A DNA stretch of 64,000 bases from Algoriphagus sp. (lineage in GTDB: Bacteria; Bacteroidota; Bacteroidia; Cytophagales; Cyclobacteriaceae), in NCBI GenBank assembly GCA_018336015.1, contig JAGXQZ010000069.1, positions 21,806 to 85,805 on the forward strand, written 5' to 3'. A program made the translations under genes and the position numbers. Of the stretch, positions 44,598 through 53,991 are shown piece after piece (position 1 is the stretch's first letter; each line of letters starts with the position of its first letter). The notes beneath the pieces were generated by a model. The model was given only the letters and a program-made list of their open reading frames with translations. It was not told where the DNA came from and made no database searches.

Positions 44598-47597
44598 ATG
44601 AGGAAAGTTTTACTTCTAGGACTCATGCTTCTTTTTGCGAGTGCAGTAGCATTTGCACAGAGTCGTGTGATCACTGGTACGGTAAAATCCAATGAAGATG
44701 GATTGCCGATTCCAGGCGCATCAGTAACTGTCAAAGGCACTTCGATAGGAGTTGCCACCGATATTGACGGTATGTACTCTTTGGAGGTTCCAGAGGGAAG
44801 TAGGATTCTAGTTTTTAGTTTCGTTGGACTTCTTACCCAAGAACAGTCAATCGGAACTAGAACCCGAATCGACGTATCACTTGATCCAGACGTGACTGCC
44901 TTGAGTGAGGTAGTGATCGTGGGTTATGGTGCTACACCGAAAAGAGAAGTAACTGGTTCAATTGCCTCTGTAAAAGGCGAAGCAATTGAAAACATGCCAG
45001 TTCAATCTTTTGACAGAGCCTTACAAGGACGTGCTGCAGGTGTTCAGGTTACTGCAACATCAGGTGCTCCAGGTGGGGGAATCAACGTAAGAGTTAGAGG
45101 TGTGGGTTCAATCAATGCAGGTAGTGACCCTCTCTACATTGTTGATGGAGTTCAAGTCGCTTCTGGTGCATTGGGAGGACAAGCTTCCAACAACCTTCTT
45201 AACTCTATTAACCCTAACGACATTCAGTCGATCGAGGTATTGAAAGACGCTGCTACAGCCGCAATCTACGGTGCTCAAGCTGCAAACGGTGTAGTAATCA
45301 TCACTACCAAAAAGGGTAAAGCTGGTAAAACTCAATTCAACCTCTCCCTACAGGAAGGTACAGTAGAAGCAATCAAAGTAATTCCAACCTTGACCGCTCC
45401 TGAACTGGCTACCATGAAGATTGAGGCATTCCAAAACAGATTCAGAAGACTTGGTCCAAGTGCGACCAACGGTACTTCCTTGGACAATGCTAGACAATTG
45501 GCAGTGAATATTTATGGTGATCCAGCAACTGTTCAAAATACCGATTGGCAAGAAGCAGTTTATAGAACCGGAAAGAGCCGAATTGTTGACTTCAGTGCAA
45601 ATGGCGGGGATGAAAGAACAAAGTTCTTCCTAAGTGCTTCTTACAACCTAAATGAAGGTCAAGTAATTAAATCTGATTTTGAAAGAGGTACCGTTCGTTT
45701 GAACCTAGATCATAAAGCAAATGACAGATTGTCCTTTGATGTGAACATGAGCTTGGCTACAACTACCCAAAACGGTGCTATCGCAGACGGTGCATTCATT
45801 AACTCTCCGTTCTTTGCAGCATTATTTACTTTGCCAAATCAACCAATTTTCAAGGAAGACGGAACTTACAATGCTCCACTACCAGGTACCTTCGGATATA
45901 ACTTGGTGCAGTCTGTTGAATTTGAGACTAGAAAGCTTGTAAGAAATCAAACTGTATCAAGCCTTGCTGCTAATTACAAAATTAGCAACAAGTTAAGATG
46001 GAGATCATTTGTAGGTGTTGACTATGCGGTTGCTAGAGATGATAACTACAGAGATGCTCGTGTGCCTCAATTTGCACCTACCGGTGGTTCTGCAGCGGTT
46101 GCAAGCCGTACTTTGCTTAACTGGAACACGAACCACACCATCACCTATACCAACACTTTCAATAAGATACACAGCGTAAACATATTGGCAGGTACAGAAT
46201 TCAGAGTTGAAGAAAACGAAGAATTTAACGCAACTGGTCAAGGTTTCCCTAATGGTTTGTTCAGATCCTTGCAAAATGCTGCAACTCCATTCGCAGTGGG
46301 TGGATTCTATACTACCTGGAAAGTAGGTTCATTCTTTGCCAACGCAAAGTATGATTACAAAGACAAGTATTTGGCTACTGCTACAGCTCGATACGACGGT
46401 TCCTCTAGATTTGGAATTAACAACAGATGGGGTCTTTTCTATTCAGGAGCGTTGGCTTACAGAATTTCTTCCGAAGATTTCATGAAGAACGTGACTTGGG
46501 TTGATGATTTGAAAATCAGAGCTAGCTACGGTATCACAGGTAACTCCAGCATTGGCAATTTTGCGTCGAGAGCACTATTTGGTGGTGGAGGTAACTACGT
46601 AGGTTTGCCAGGTATTCGTCCTTCTCAATTGGGTAACGATAATCTTTCTTGGGAAAAAGCTGAAACCATCAACCTAGGACTTGACTTTGCAATTTTTGGA
46701 AGTAGAGTTTTTGGTGCTGTTGAAGTTTATGATCGTGTAAACAAAGACCTACTCCTCAACGCTGCATTGCCAGTAGATTCAGGCTTTGGATCTATCACCA
46801 AAAATATTGGTAAAGTTCAAAATCAAGGATTGGAGATCGAATTGAACACCGTAAATATTGACAAAGGTGACTTCAAGTGGTCTACATCATTCAACGTGTC
46901 ATTCCAAAGAAATGAAATCTTGGCGCTGGATGGAAGAGAAACCATCGGTACCACCTTGCGTGTAGGTTATCCTGTATCTATCTACTGGTACCCTCAATTT
47001 GCTGGTGTAAACCCTGCAGACGGACGTGCTATGTATTTGGATACCTTGAATAACATTACTTACAACCCTCAGGGTAGAGATGCAAGATATGCTGGAACTC
47101 CTCTTCCTAAAGGATTTGGTGGTTTGACCAATACCTTCTCTTACAAAGGCTTGACTCTTGAAGTGTTCTTCCAAGGACAGTGGGGTAACATGAACCTAAA
47201 CAACACGGCATTCTTCCACGAAGCTGCTGGTGGTGCAGGTTGGAACCAAGCTAAATCTCAGTTGAGAAGATGGCAACAGCCTGGCGACATCACAGATGTT
47301 CCTAAGGCTTATGAAGGGGTAGAGCCAGGAGTAACAGGTTCTAGAGCTAATATATTCTCTACCAAACAAATGGAGGATGCATCTTACATTCGTCTGAAGC
47401 AAGTAACATTGGGTTATAATCTGCCTTCGACTCTTGTAGAGAGAATGAATTTAAGACAAGTTAGATTCTTCTTGCAGGGTATCAACCTAGCTACTTTCAC
47501 TTCCTATACTGGATTTGATCCTGAATTGCTTGCTACTGATATCGGTAGATATCCACAGGCTAAACAAATTACTGGTGGTGTAACTGTAGCATTTTAA
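44598..47597 (+). CDS. SusC/RagA family TonB-linked outer-membrane protein
   Basis: About 999 residues from MRKVLLLGLM, with a signal peptide ending AFAQ. A carboxypeptidase-regulatory-like domain (~22-100, ITGTVKSNEDGLPIPGASVTVKG) precedes the plug (EVVIVGYGATPKREVTGSI, a TonB-box-like segment) and a 22-strand-type barrel ending in GGVTVAF. With SusD it imports oligosaccharides or peptides using TonB energy. No glycoside hydrolase is nearby, so the substrate is unknown. Confidence 0.96.
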   Translation: MRKVLLLGLMLLFASAVAFAQSRVITGTVKSNEDGLPIPGASVTVKGTSIGVATDIDGMYSLEVPEGSRILVFSFVGLLTQEQSIGTRTRIDVSLDPDVTALSEVVIVGYGATPKREVTGSIASVKGEAIENMPVQSFDRALQGRAAGVQVTATSGAPGGGINVRVRGVGSINAGSDPLYIVDGVQVASGALGGQASNNLLNSINPNDIQSIEVLKDAATAAIYGAQAANGVVIITTKKGKAGKTQFNLSLQEGTVEAIKVIPTLTAPELATMKIEAFQNRFRRLGPSATNGTSLDNARQLAVNIYGDPATVQNTDWQEAVYRTGKSRIVDFSANGGDERTKFFLSASYNLNEGQVIKSDFERGTVRLNLDHKANDRLSFDVNMSLATTTQNGAIADGAFINSPFFAALFTLPNQPIFKEDGTYNAPLPGTFGYNLVQSVEFETRKLVRNQTVSSLAANYKISNKLRWRSFVGVDYAVARDDNYRDARVPQFAPTGGSAAVASRTLLNWNTNHTITYTNTFNKIHSVNILAGTEFRVEENEEFNATGQGFPNGLFRSLQNAATPFAVGGFYTTWKVGSFFANAKYDYKDKYLATATARYDGSSRFGINNRWGLFYSGALAYRISSEDFMKNVTWVDDLKIRASYGITGNSSIGNFASRALFGGGGNYVGLPGIRPSQLGNDNLSWEKAETINLGLDFAIFGSRVFGAVEVYDRVNKDLLLNAALPVDSGFGSITKNIGKVQNQGLEIELNTVNIDKGDFKWSTSFNVSFQRNEILALDGRETIGTTLRVGYPVSIYWYPQFAGVNPADGRAMYLDTLNNITYNPQGRDARYAGTPLPKGFGGLTNTFSYKGLTLEVFFQGQWGNMNLNNTAFFHEAAGGAGWNQAKSQLRRWQQPGDITDVPKAYEGVEPGVTGSRANIFSTKQMEDASYIRLKQVTLGYNLPSTLVERMNLRQVRFFLQGINLATFTSYTGFDPELLATDIGRYPQAKQITGGVTVAF

Positions 47598-47607
47598 TTA
47601 AAAAGTC

Positions 47608-49035
47608 ATGAAAAAATTACTATATACACTTTCATTAAGCACAATACTGCTAGGAGTTACTAGCTGTGAAGAAGCTTTGAATACTGAACCTAGACAAAGC
47701 GTGAGTGCTAATGTCGCACTTCAGGATATCACTGGTGTAAGATCTTTGTTGATTTCAGTTTATGATAGGCTTCAGGGATCTGATTATTATGGTGCGAGAT
47801 TCATGTTGGGACCTGATGCTTTGGCAGACAATGCAACAGTTACCAATGCTCAGTCAAACAGATATTTAACTTGGACTATCAACAACTTTGGTGTTCATTT
47901 CAATATCTGGGGTAATAACTACGGTGCTATAAATGAGGTTAACTACATTTTGGCCACCGATCTTACTAAGATCACTACAACTACAGAAGCAAATCAGTTA
48001 AGAGGAGAATCCCTATTTCTTAGAGCACTTCTCTATTTTGATTTGGCTAGAGTTTATGGTTATGAGCCAGGTCGTGAGGTTAACGGATTCAATCTTTCTG
48101 TTATTATTAGAACAGAACCTGTTTCTACAGCATCTCAGGCGGATTTTAGACCACGATCTACAAATAGAGAAGTTTATGATTTGATTGAGAAAGATTTGAA
48201 AGAAGCAATTGGGTTATTAACCGGCACTAACAGATTTAGAGCTACCCAAGCTGCTGCTCATGCGCTACTTTCCAGAGTGTATCTGTATCAGTCAAAGTGG
48301 GCGGATGCTGAAGCAAGCGCTACCTCTGCTATAGGTGCTACCCCAGCTACTTTGATCAATTCTTCAGCTGTGGCTTCCAACTATAGAGCGGCATTTACCT
48401 CAGCTCCTAACCCGGAATCTGTATTTGAGCTAGCTTATAATGCTCAAACTGAAACTCTCGGCTTTAATGAGTCTCTAAATTCATTGACACTCAGACAAGG
48501 CGGTCCAGTTGCAGGTTCTGGTGGTTGGGGTGACGTAATTCCTACTCCTGATTTGCTGTCTCAGTACCTTCCTCAAGATTCCAGATTTGAGAACTTTATT
48601 TCTGATACGAAGCAAGGACAAACTGCTTTGTTTTCTAGAAAATATGTGGGTGCTATAGGTCCATTTACTGACAATGTTCCTTTGATCAGATTATCAGAAC
48701 TGTATTTGATCCGTGCTGAAGCACGTATCAGACAAGGGAAATTGACAGAAGGCTTGAGTGACCTTAATACCATCAGAGCAAGAAGATTCCCAGCTGCATT
48801 TAACTCTGCCGTATCTACTACTGATCCTGCCGAGGCTATTGCTGCAGTTTTTGCAGAAAGAAGACTTGAATTGTTCTTTGAAGGTCACAGATTCTTTGAC
48901 CTTAAGAGAACTGGTCAAGACATCAGAAAAGGTGCTACAGGTCCTATCCAGTATACTGATGTAAGAGTGTTGGCACCGATTCCACAGGCTCAGGTGGAAC
49001 TAAATAAACTCCTTGTTCAAAATCCTGGCTATTAA
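47608..49035 (+). CDS. SusD/RagB family nutrient-binding lipoprotein
   Basis: A 475-residue lipoprotein (lipobox VTSCEEALNTEP, Cys20). TPR-like helices and the conserved FLRALLYFDLARVYG and C-terminal EAIAAVFAERRLELFFEGHRFFDLKRTG are SusD signatures. It forms the lid over the SusC pore. It is 10 bp after susC and co-transcribed with the next lipoprotein. Confidence 0.96.
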   Translation: MKKLLYTLSLSTILLGVTSCEEALNTEPRQSVSANVALQDITGVRSLLISVYDRLQGSDYYGARFMLGPDALADNATVTNAQSNRYLTWTINNFGVHFNIWGNNYGAINEVNYILATDLTKITTTTEANQLRGESLFLRALLYFDLARVYGYEPGREVNGFNLSVIIRTEPVSTASQADFRPRSTNREVYDLIEKDLKEAIGLLTGTNRFRATQAAAHALLSRVYLYQSKWADAEASATSAIGATPATLINSSAVASNYRAAFTSAPNPESVFELAYNAQTETLGFNESLNSLTLRQGGPVAGSGGWGDVIPTPDLLSQYLPQDSRFENFISDTKQGQTALFSRKYVGAIGPFTDNVPLIRLSELYLIRAEARIRQGKLTEGLSDLNTIRARRFPAAFNSAVSTTDPAEAIAAVFAERRLELFFEGHRFFDLKRTGQDIRKGATGPIQYTDVRVLAPIPQAQVELNKLLVQNPGY

Positions 49036-49046
49036 TCAATAACGAT

Positions 49047-49544
49047 ATGAAAAAGTATTTCATTAATTCATTAGCAATCCTCGTATCTTCATTGATGTTG
49101 GTTTCTTGCTTTGAAGCAGAAGATAAATCCTTCAAAGGTCCTGAGGAGTTTCAATTCAACAATCAGTCATTGGGTAGAATAGCAGCCACGATTCCTGGTA
49201 TAACTGCTCAGTCTCTAATTGCGAAAACTGTCAATCAAGCCACTGTCAGAGTGGATAGCGTGGAGGTGCAGCTTATTGGTGTTCAAAAGAATACTGCGCT
49301 TGAGGTATCTTACAATGTAGATCCAACTTCTACAGCGGTAGCTGGTACACACTACACCCTGGTTTCTCCAGGTAAGGTTACCCTAGCCCCCAATACTTCT
49401 AGTACCTATGTCAAATATAATGTCATTGCTGGTGGCATCCCTGCGGGTGGTTCACCGGTGAGATTTATATTAAATCTTGAAGGTGCTCCAGGCATTCCTG
49501 CTGGTGAAAACCATAAAAGATTCACCGTGACAATCACTCGTTAA
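49047..49544 (+). CDS. Small lipoprotein of the SusCD operon (DUF4843/Calx-beta-like)
   Basis: A 165-residue lipoprotein (SLMLVSCFEAEDKS, Cys21) with a beta-sandwich-like body: DSVEVQLIGVQKNTALEVSY and GTHYTLVSPGKVTLAPNTSS. Third genes of this kind follow many susC-susD pairs and may help bind ligand at the surface. The family name is tentative. A strong terminator follows. Confidence 0.75.
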   Translation: MKKYFINSLAILVSSLMLVSCFEAEDKSFKGPEEFQFNNQSLGRIAATIPGITAQSLIAKTVNQATVRVDSVEVQLIGVQKNTALEVSYNVDPTSTAVAGTHYTLVSPGKVTLAPNTSSTYVKYNVIAGGIPAGGSPVRFILNLEGAPGIPAGENHKRFTVTITR

Positions 49545-49559
49545 TTAGTATTAATTCTA

Positions 49560-49595
49560 TTAAAGCTGGCAGTTATTCACTGCCAGCTTTTTTTA
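49560..49595 (+). terminator. Terminator of the SusCD operon
   Basis: AAAGCTGGCAG (49562-49572) pairs with CTGCCAGCTTT (49580-49590) and is followed by TTTT. Confidence 0.9.
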
Positions 49596-49604
49596 TATTC
49601 GTTT

Positions 49605-50276
49605 ATGAAAAATTCAATCTTTCTCTTCGCCTTTTTTATTGGATTTATATCGTCAGGGTATAGTCAGATTGTAAATCTTACTACTGCTGATGGACGTCCA
49701 ATCCTTCAGGAAAAAAATAATGGAATTGATGGGAGTCCTTATTTTGATGAGGCTTATCAAAATTCTAAAATAATCCTTCAAAATGAATCTCATGTTAGAG
49801 AAGCATCGGGAAGAGTTAATTTGCTAAATAAGACTTTTGAGTTTTTGAATGAAGGCAAACTTTTAGAAATCACATTTGCAGAAATAAAGAGTCTTGAATT
49901 AGCGAATCCATCTCAGGGATTTTCTGTAAGATTTGTCAATGGTTCTGAAATAGGAATGTCTAAAAATATGCTCTACCAAGAAATATTTGAGGGAGCCTCT
50001 CTAAATGTAGTCAAAGAGTTAAGCTATAAACTTTCTGATGTTCAAGTAGACAGTTACTCTCAGTCCGAAGCCAAAAGAAAAGTGATGGAATCGGAAGAGT
50101 TATTTTTAATTGTATCTGGTAAAGGGCAAAGTTTTAAACGAAATCAGAAGTCATTCTCTTCTGTTTTGCCTTCAAACTTGCAGCAGAAATTGGAGCAACT
50201 TTCTAAGTCCAAGAAGTTGACTTGGAAGACGGATGAAAACTTAATTGAAATTTTGGATTATTTGGACAATTATTAA
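49605..50276 (+). CDS. Secreted protein of unknown function
   Basis: A 223-residue protein with a signal peptide (NSIFLFAFFIGFISSGYS-Q). The body has beta-rich segments (GRPILQEKNNGIDGSPYFDE, RVNLLNKTFEFLNEG) and a helical, charged C-terminus. No named family is recognised. It starts just after the SusCD terminator and stands alone before queD. Confidence 0.6.
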   Translation: MKNSIFLFAFFIGFISSGYSQIVNLTTADGRPILQEKNNGIDGSPYFDEAYQNSKIILQNESHVREASGRVNLLNKTFEFLNEGKLLEITFAEIKSLELANPSQGFSVRFVNGSEIGMSKNMLYQEIFEGASLNVVKELSYKLSDVQVDSYSQSEAKRKVMESEELFLIVSGKGQSFKRNQKSFSSVLPSNLQQKLEQLSKSKKLTWKTDENLIEILDYLDNY

Positions 50277-50343
50277 TTGGGATTAATTCTCCGTTTTTCT
50301 ACCCATAGTATTTTGGCTATTTTTGCCATTCTTTATTGATACT

Positions 50344-50763
50344 ATGATTCACGTTTCCCGAAAGGAACATTTCAACGCTGCTCATAAGCTTTGGAATCCC
50401 AACTGGTCAGATGAAAAGAATTTCGAGGTTTTTGGCCCCTGTGCCAATGTCAACTGGCATGGACATAACTTTGAATTAATCGTGACTGTAAAAGGAATGC
50501 CTGACCCTGAGACAGGGTTTGTGGTGGATTTGAAAAAATTAAGCACATTGATCAGGCGATTGGTTATCGATAAGGTAGATCACAAAAACCTGAATGTCGA
50601 TGTGGATTTTATGCAAGGGAAATTAGCCAGCTGTGAGACCTTAGTCATGGAGTTTTGGAAGATTTTAGAGCCTGCAATAAAAGATATTACTCCAAACGGA
50701 GGCCTTTACAAGCTTAAACTCTATGAGACTCCAAGGAATTTTGTGGAATACTTTGGGGAATAG
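50344..50763 (+). CDS. queD: 6-carboxytetrahydropterin synthase / PTPS family
   Basis: 139 residues from MIHVSRKEHFNAAHKL. The zinc histidines are in FNAAH and NWHGHNFEL, the catalytic Cys is in FGPCANVNWHG, and the acid/histidine pair is in DKVDHKNLN. It makes 6-carboxytetrahydropterin, the substrate of QueE. A pterin role related to phhA cofactor is an alternative, since PTPS-like enzymes overlap in function. Confidence 0.88.
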   Translation: MIHVSRKEHFNAAHKLWNPNWSDEKNFEVFGPCANVNWHGHNFELIVTVKGMPDPETGFVVDLKKLSTLIRRLVIDKVDHKNLNVDVDFMQGKLASCETLVMEFWKILEPAIKDITPNGGLYKLKLYETPRNFVEYFGE

Positions 50764-50793
50764 TTATACATAAAGAGTTTGGATCAAATATTG

Positions 50794-50827
50794 AAAAGTA
50801 GGTTGGCTAACCTACTTTTATTTTTTG
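50794..50827 (+). terminator. Terminator after queD
   Basis: AAAAGTAGGTT (50794-50804) pairs with AACCTACTTTT (50809-50819) around GGCT, followed by ATTTTTT. Confidence 0.88.
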
Positions 50828-50850
50828 AAAAAGGTTGAATGAAGAATTAA

Positions 50851-51960
50851 TTGAAAAAAATCTACATCATATCAGGCGAGCGATCGGGAGATTTACACGC
50901 TTCCAACCTTGTTCATGCCATAAGGGTTCAAGATTCATCGATTAAGTTTCGTGGGATGGGAGGGGACTATTCCAAAAAAGCAGGTGTTGACTTGGCGGTT
51001 GATTATTCAGATGTCGCTTTGATGGGCTTTTTGGAAGTGGTGTTGGGCTTTCGAAAAGTTTTGAAATACTTGAAATTAATTAAAAGTGATCTGTTGGCTT
51101 ATCGTCCGGATGCTTTGATTTTGGTGGATTATGGAGGGTTCAATATGAAAATTGCAGCTTTTGCAAAGGAAAATGGTATTCCTGTTCACTACTACATTCC
51201 TCCAAAAGTCTGGGCTTGGAACCAAAAGAGAGCGCTCAAAATCAAAGAGATCACCAATCAGATTTATTCCATTCTTCCCTTCGAACAGGAGTTTTTTGCC
51301 AAGTTTGGAATGAAAGTTCACTATGTTGGTAATCCGCTTTTGGATGAAATCAAGAAGTTTAAGCCTCATGACTTTTTCTTTCAAAAGAATGAATTGAGCT
51401 ATCAGCCCATCATTGCTTTGCTTCCCGGCAGTAGAAAGCAGGAATTGGATGCTATGCTGGACCGGATGATTGATTTGGTTAAGGAGTTTCCTAATGCGCA
51501 ATTTGTAGTTGCAGGTGTGGATAGTTTACCAGGTTTTGTCTATGATTTAGCCAGAAAAGCCGGAATAAAAGTAGTGTTTAATCAAACTTATGACCTGCTT
51601 TCACATGCAACCGCCGCTGTGGTAACTTCTGGAACGGCCACATTAGAAACTGCTCTTTTTCGGGTACCGCAGATAGTTGTGTATCGCACTTCTTCTATTT
51701 CCTATCATATTGCCAAAAGACTGATTCGTGTTCCTTTCATTTCATTGCCCAACCTCATCGCAGGCAAAGAAGTGGTAAAAGAACTGATTCAAAATGACTT
51801 TACGATTGAAAATCTCCGTGAGGAACTTCAGTGTATTTTCACCAATGTGGTATATAAAGGAGAAATGCTGCAGGGGTACGATTTGATCCGTGAAAAGATA
51901 GGAGAGGATGCTGCATCCGAAAAAGTTGCCAAATTGGTTCTAGAATTAAACAATAAATGA
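50851..51960 (+). CDS. lpxB: Lipid-A-disaccharide synthase
   Basis: A 369-residue GT-B glycosyltransferase that joins UDP-diacylglucosamine and lipid X. YIISGERSGDLHASNL, DYGGFNMKIAAFAK and IPPKVWAWNQKRALKIK are LpxB signatures, with LLPGSRKQEL in the C-terminal half. The start is TTG at 50851: a TAA in frame immediately upstream (50848) excludes any earlier start and the homology begins at residue 2. It shows that the organism makes lipid A. Confidence 0.95.
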   Translation: MKKIYIISGERSGDLHASNLVHAIRVQDSSIKFRGMGGDYSKKAGVDLAVDYSDVALMGFLEVVLGFRKVLKYLKLIKSDLLAYRPDALILVDYGGFNMKIAAFAKENGIPVHYYIPPKVWAWNQKRALKIKEITNQIYSILPFEQEFFAKFGMKVHYVGNPLLDEIKKFKPHDFFFQKNELSYQPIIALLPGSRKQELDAMLDRMIDLVKEFPNAQFVVAGVDSLPGFVYDLARKAGIKVVFNQTYDLLSHATAAVVTSGTATLETALFRVPQIVVYRTSSISYHIAKRLIRVPFISLPNLIAGKEVVKELIQNDFTIENLREELQCIFTNVVYKGEMLQGYDLIREKIGEDAASEKVAKLVLELNNK

Positions 51961-51979
51961 AGATTTTCTGGAAGTAATT

Positions 51980-52017
51980 TAAATCAAAAACCCCGACTAC
52001 TGCCGGGGTTTTTGATT
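51980..52017 (+). terminator. Bidirectional terminator between lpxB and clpX
   Basis: ATCAAAAACCCCG (51983-51995) pairs with CGGGGTTTTTGAT (52004-52016), with A and T tracts on opposite sides. It serves the convergent genes. Confidence 0.9.
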
Positions 52018-53240
52018 TATGCCACTTGAAGTCGCTTAAATTTTGATTTATCAAATTGTGATTTTGCGTAGTCTTCATCGATGGTAAGCTCTTTAATGCT
52101 GTCATCTGAAGGAAGCTCATACATGGCATCGGTGATGATCGCCTCACAGATAGAACGAAGGCCACGGGCACCGAGATTGTATTCAACGGCTTTGTCCACA
52201 ATAAAGTCTAGCGCGCTCTCTTCAAATTTCAATTCCACACCTTCCATTGCTAGAAGCTTGGTGTATTGTTTAACCAAAGCATTTTTTGGCTCAGTTAAGA
52301 TTCTCTTTAAAGCATCTTTGTGTAAAGGATCCAAGTGAGTCAATACTGGAAGACGTCCAATCAATTCAGGAATCAGCCCAAAAGCTTTTAAATCTTGGGC
52401 AGTCACGTATTGAAGTAGGTTTTCACGATCTGCAGCTATTGCGCCTGTGGTTTTGCTAAAGCCCATAGGTTGTGTATTCAGCCTTTTCCCGATATGCCTT
52501 GCTATCCCATCAAACGCTCCACCACAGATAAAAAGGATGTTTTCGGTATTGACAGCAATCATTTTTTGATCAGGGTGCTTTCTTCCTCCTTGCGGTGGAA
52601 CATTGACTACTGTGCCTTCAAGAAGTTTTAGCATAGCCTGCTGTACACCTTCACCGCTTACATCCCTGGTGATTGATGGATTGTCAGATTTGCGTGCGAT
52701 CTTATCGATTTCGTCGATGTAAACAATACCTCTTTCCGCAGCTTCTACATTATAGTCCGCAGCTTGAAGTAAGCGTGTCAAGATGCTTTCCACATCTTCT
52801 CCCACATAGCCGGCTTCCGTGAGGACTGTAGCATCGGCAATGCAAAATGGTACCTCAAGCGTTTTTGCCAGCGTTTTTGCCAAGTAGGTCTTTCCTGTAC
52901 CGGTATCTCCCACCATGATGATGTTTGATTTTTCAATCTTAATCTCATCATGTTCTTCCTTCTGCTGAAGACGCTTATAGTGGTTGTAAACAGCTACAGT
53001 CAAGACTTTTTTGGCATCCTCTTGCCCAATCACATATTGATCAAGATAGGAAGTCAGCTCCTTGGGCTTCTTAAGTTTAAATTTTGGCTTAGAGGAAGAT
53101 TTTTTGGTTTTTTCCTCTTCCCCAAGGATAAGATGAGCCTGATCAATGCAAAAGTTACAGATATGGGCAGAAATGCCCGATACCATCAGATCTACATCTT
53201 TTTTATTTCTGCCACAAAAGGAGCAAGTAACTTGAGCCAT
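52017..53240 (-). CDS. clpX: ATP-dependent Clp protease ATP-binding subunit ClpX
   Basis: A 407-residue AAA+ unfoldase. Residues 1-45 form the zinc domain ([13 protein letters not shown]), Walker A is [12 protein letters not shown], Walker [13 protein letters not shown], the ClpP-binding loop follows the pore region, and the sensor/arginine motifs are in the C-terminal domain. Its ATG overlaps the clpP stop (TAATG), so the two subunits are translationally coupled. Confidence 0.98.
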   Translation of the reverse strand: MAQVTCSFCGRNKKDVDLMVSGISAHICNFCIDQAHLILGEEEKTKKSSSKPKFKLKKPKELTSYLDQYVIGQEDAKKVLTVAVYNHYKRLQQKEEHDEIKIEKSNIIMVGDTGTGKTYLAKTLAKTLEVPFCIADATVLTEAGYVGEDVESILTRLLQAADYNVEAAERGIVYIDEIDKIARKSDNPSITRDVSGEGVQQAMLKLLEGTVVNVPPQGGRKHPDQKMIAVNTENILFICGGAFDGIARHIGKRLNTQPMGFSKTTGAIAADRENLLQYVTAQDLKAFGLIPELIGRLPVLTHLDPLHKDALKRILTEPKNALVKQYTKLLAMEGVELKFEESALDFIVDKAVEYNLGARGLRSICEAIITDAMYELPSDDSIKELTIDEDYAKSQFDKSKFKRLQVA

Positions 53241-53914
53241 TACCTTGGTTTTTTTACTAAAACTTCATCAATCAGACCGTACTCTTTGGCTTCCGGAGCT
53301 CTCAACCAATAGTCTCGATCAGAGTCACGCTCTATTTCTTCGAAAGTTTTACCGGTGTGGTTAGCTAGGATTTGATAAAGTTCCTGCCTCATGGCAAGAA
53401 TCAGCTTTAGGGAGATTTCCATGTCCTTGGACTGACCTTGCATCCCTCCGGATGGTTGGTGAATCATGACTCTGGAGTGCTGAAGTGCAGAACGTTTATC
53501 CTTAGCTCCTCCTGCAAGTAGTACCGCGCCCATCGATGCTGCGATGCCGGTACAAATGGTAGCTACATCTGGACCTATATACTGCATGGTATCATAAATA
53601 CCAAGACCGGCAGTAACTGAGCCTCCTGGGCTGTTGATGTAGAGAAGAACGTCCTTTTTAGCATCAACTGATTCTAAAAAGAGCAGCTGAGCGATGATAA
53701 TGTTGGCAATATGATCATCTACAGGTGTTCCCAAAAAGATAATTCGATCCATGATCAATCTAGAAAAAACGTCGATTTCTCTGAAGTTAGATGGACGCTC
53801 TTCGATGACCGCTCTGGTCATATTCTCTATATGGGTGGTGTATTGGTCAAATGCCGTTCCGCTTACGCCTTGGTTGTGAATGGCATATTTTCTAAATTCT
53901 TCTTTGTTGATCAT
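53240..53914 (-). CDS. clpP: ATP-dependent Clp protease proteolytic subunit
   Basis: 224 residues from [12 protein letters not shown]; an 8-codon in-frame extension is not conserved. The serine protease triad is visible as Ser in [11 protein letters not shown], His in [10 protein letters not shown] and a later Asp. The tetradecamer degrades unfolded proteins fed by ClpX. Order tig-clpP-clpX on one strand is widespread. Confidence 0.97.
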   Translation of the reverse strand: MINKEEFRKYAIHNQGVSGTAFDQYTTHIENMTRAVIEERPSNFREIDVFSRLIMDRIIFLGTPVDDHIANIIIAQLLFLESVDAKKDVLLYINSPGGSVTAGLGIYDTMQYIGPDVATICTGIAASMGAVLLAGGAKDKRSALQHSRVMIHQPSGGMQGQSKDMEISLKLILAMRQELYQILANHTGKTFEEIERDSDRDYWLRAPEAKEYGLIDEVLVKKPR

Positions 53915-53942
53915 TGTTGAGTTTGTTGTGGTGTGCAAAAAT

Positions 53943-53972
53943 AAAAAAGTCCTTTAAAAAAGGACTTTTCAA
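53943..53972 (-). terminator. Terminator of tig
   Basis: AAAAGTCCTTT (53945-53955) pairs with AAAGGACTTTT (53959-53969); on the - strand it is followed by TTATTTTT. It separates tig from clpP-clpX. Confidence 0.8.
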
Positions 53973-53991
53973 TATAAGCTGTAAAATCGAT

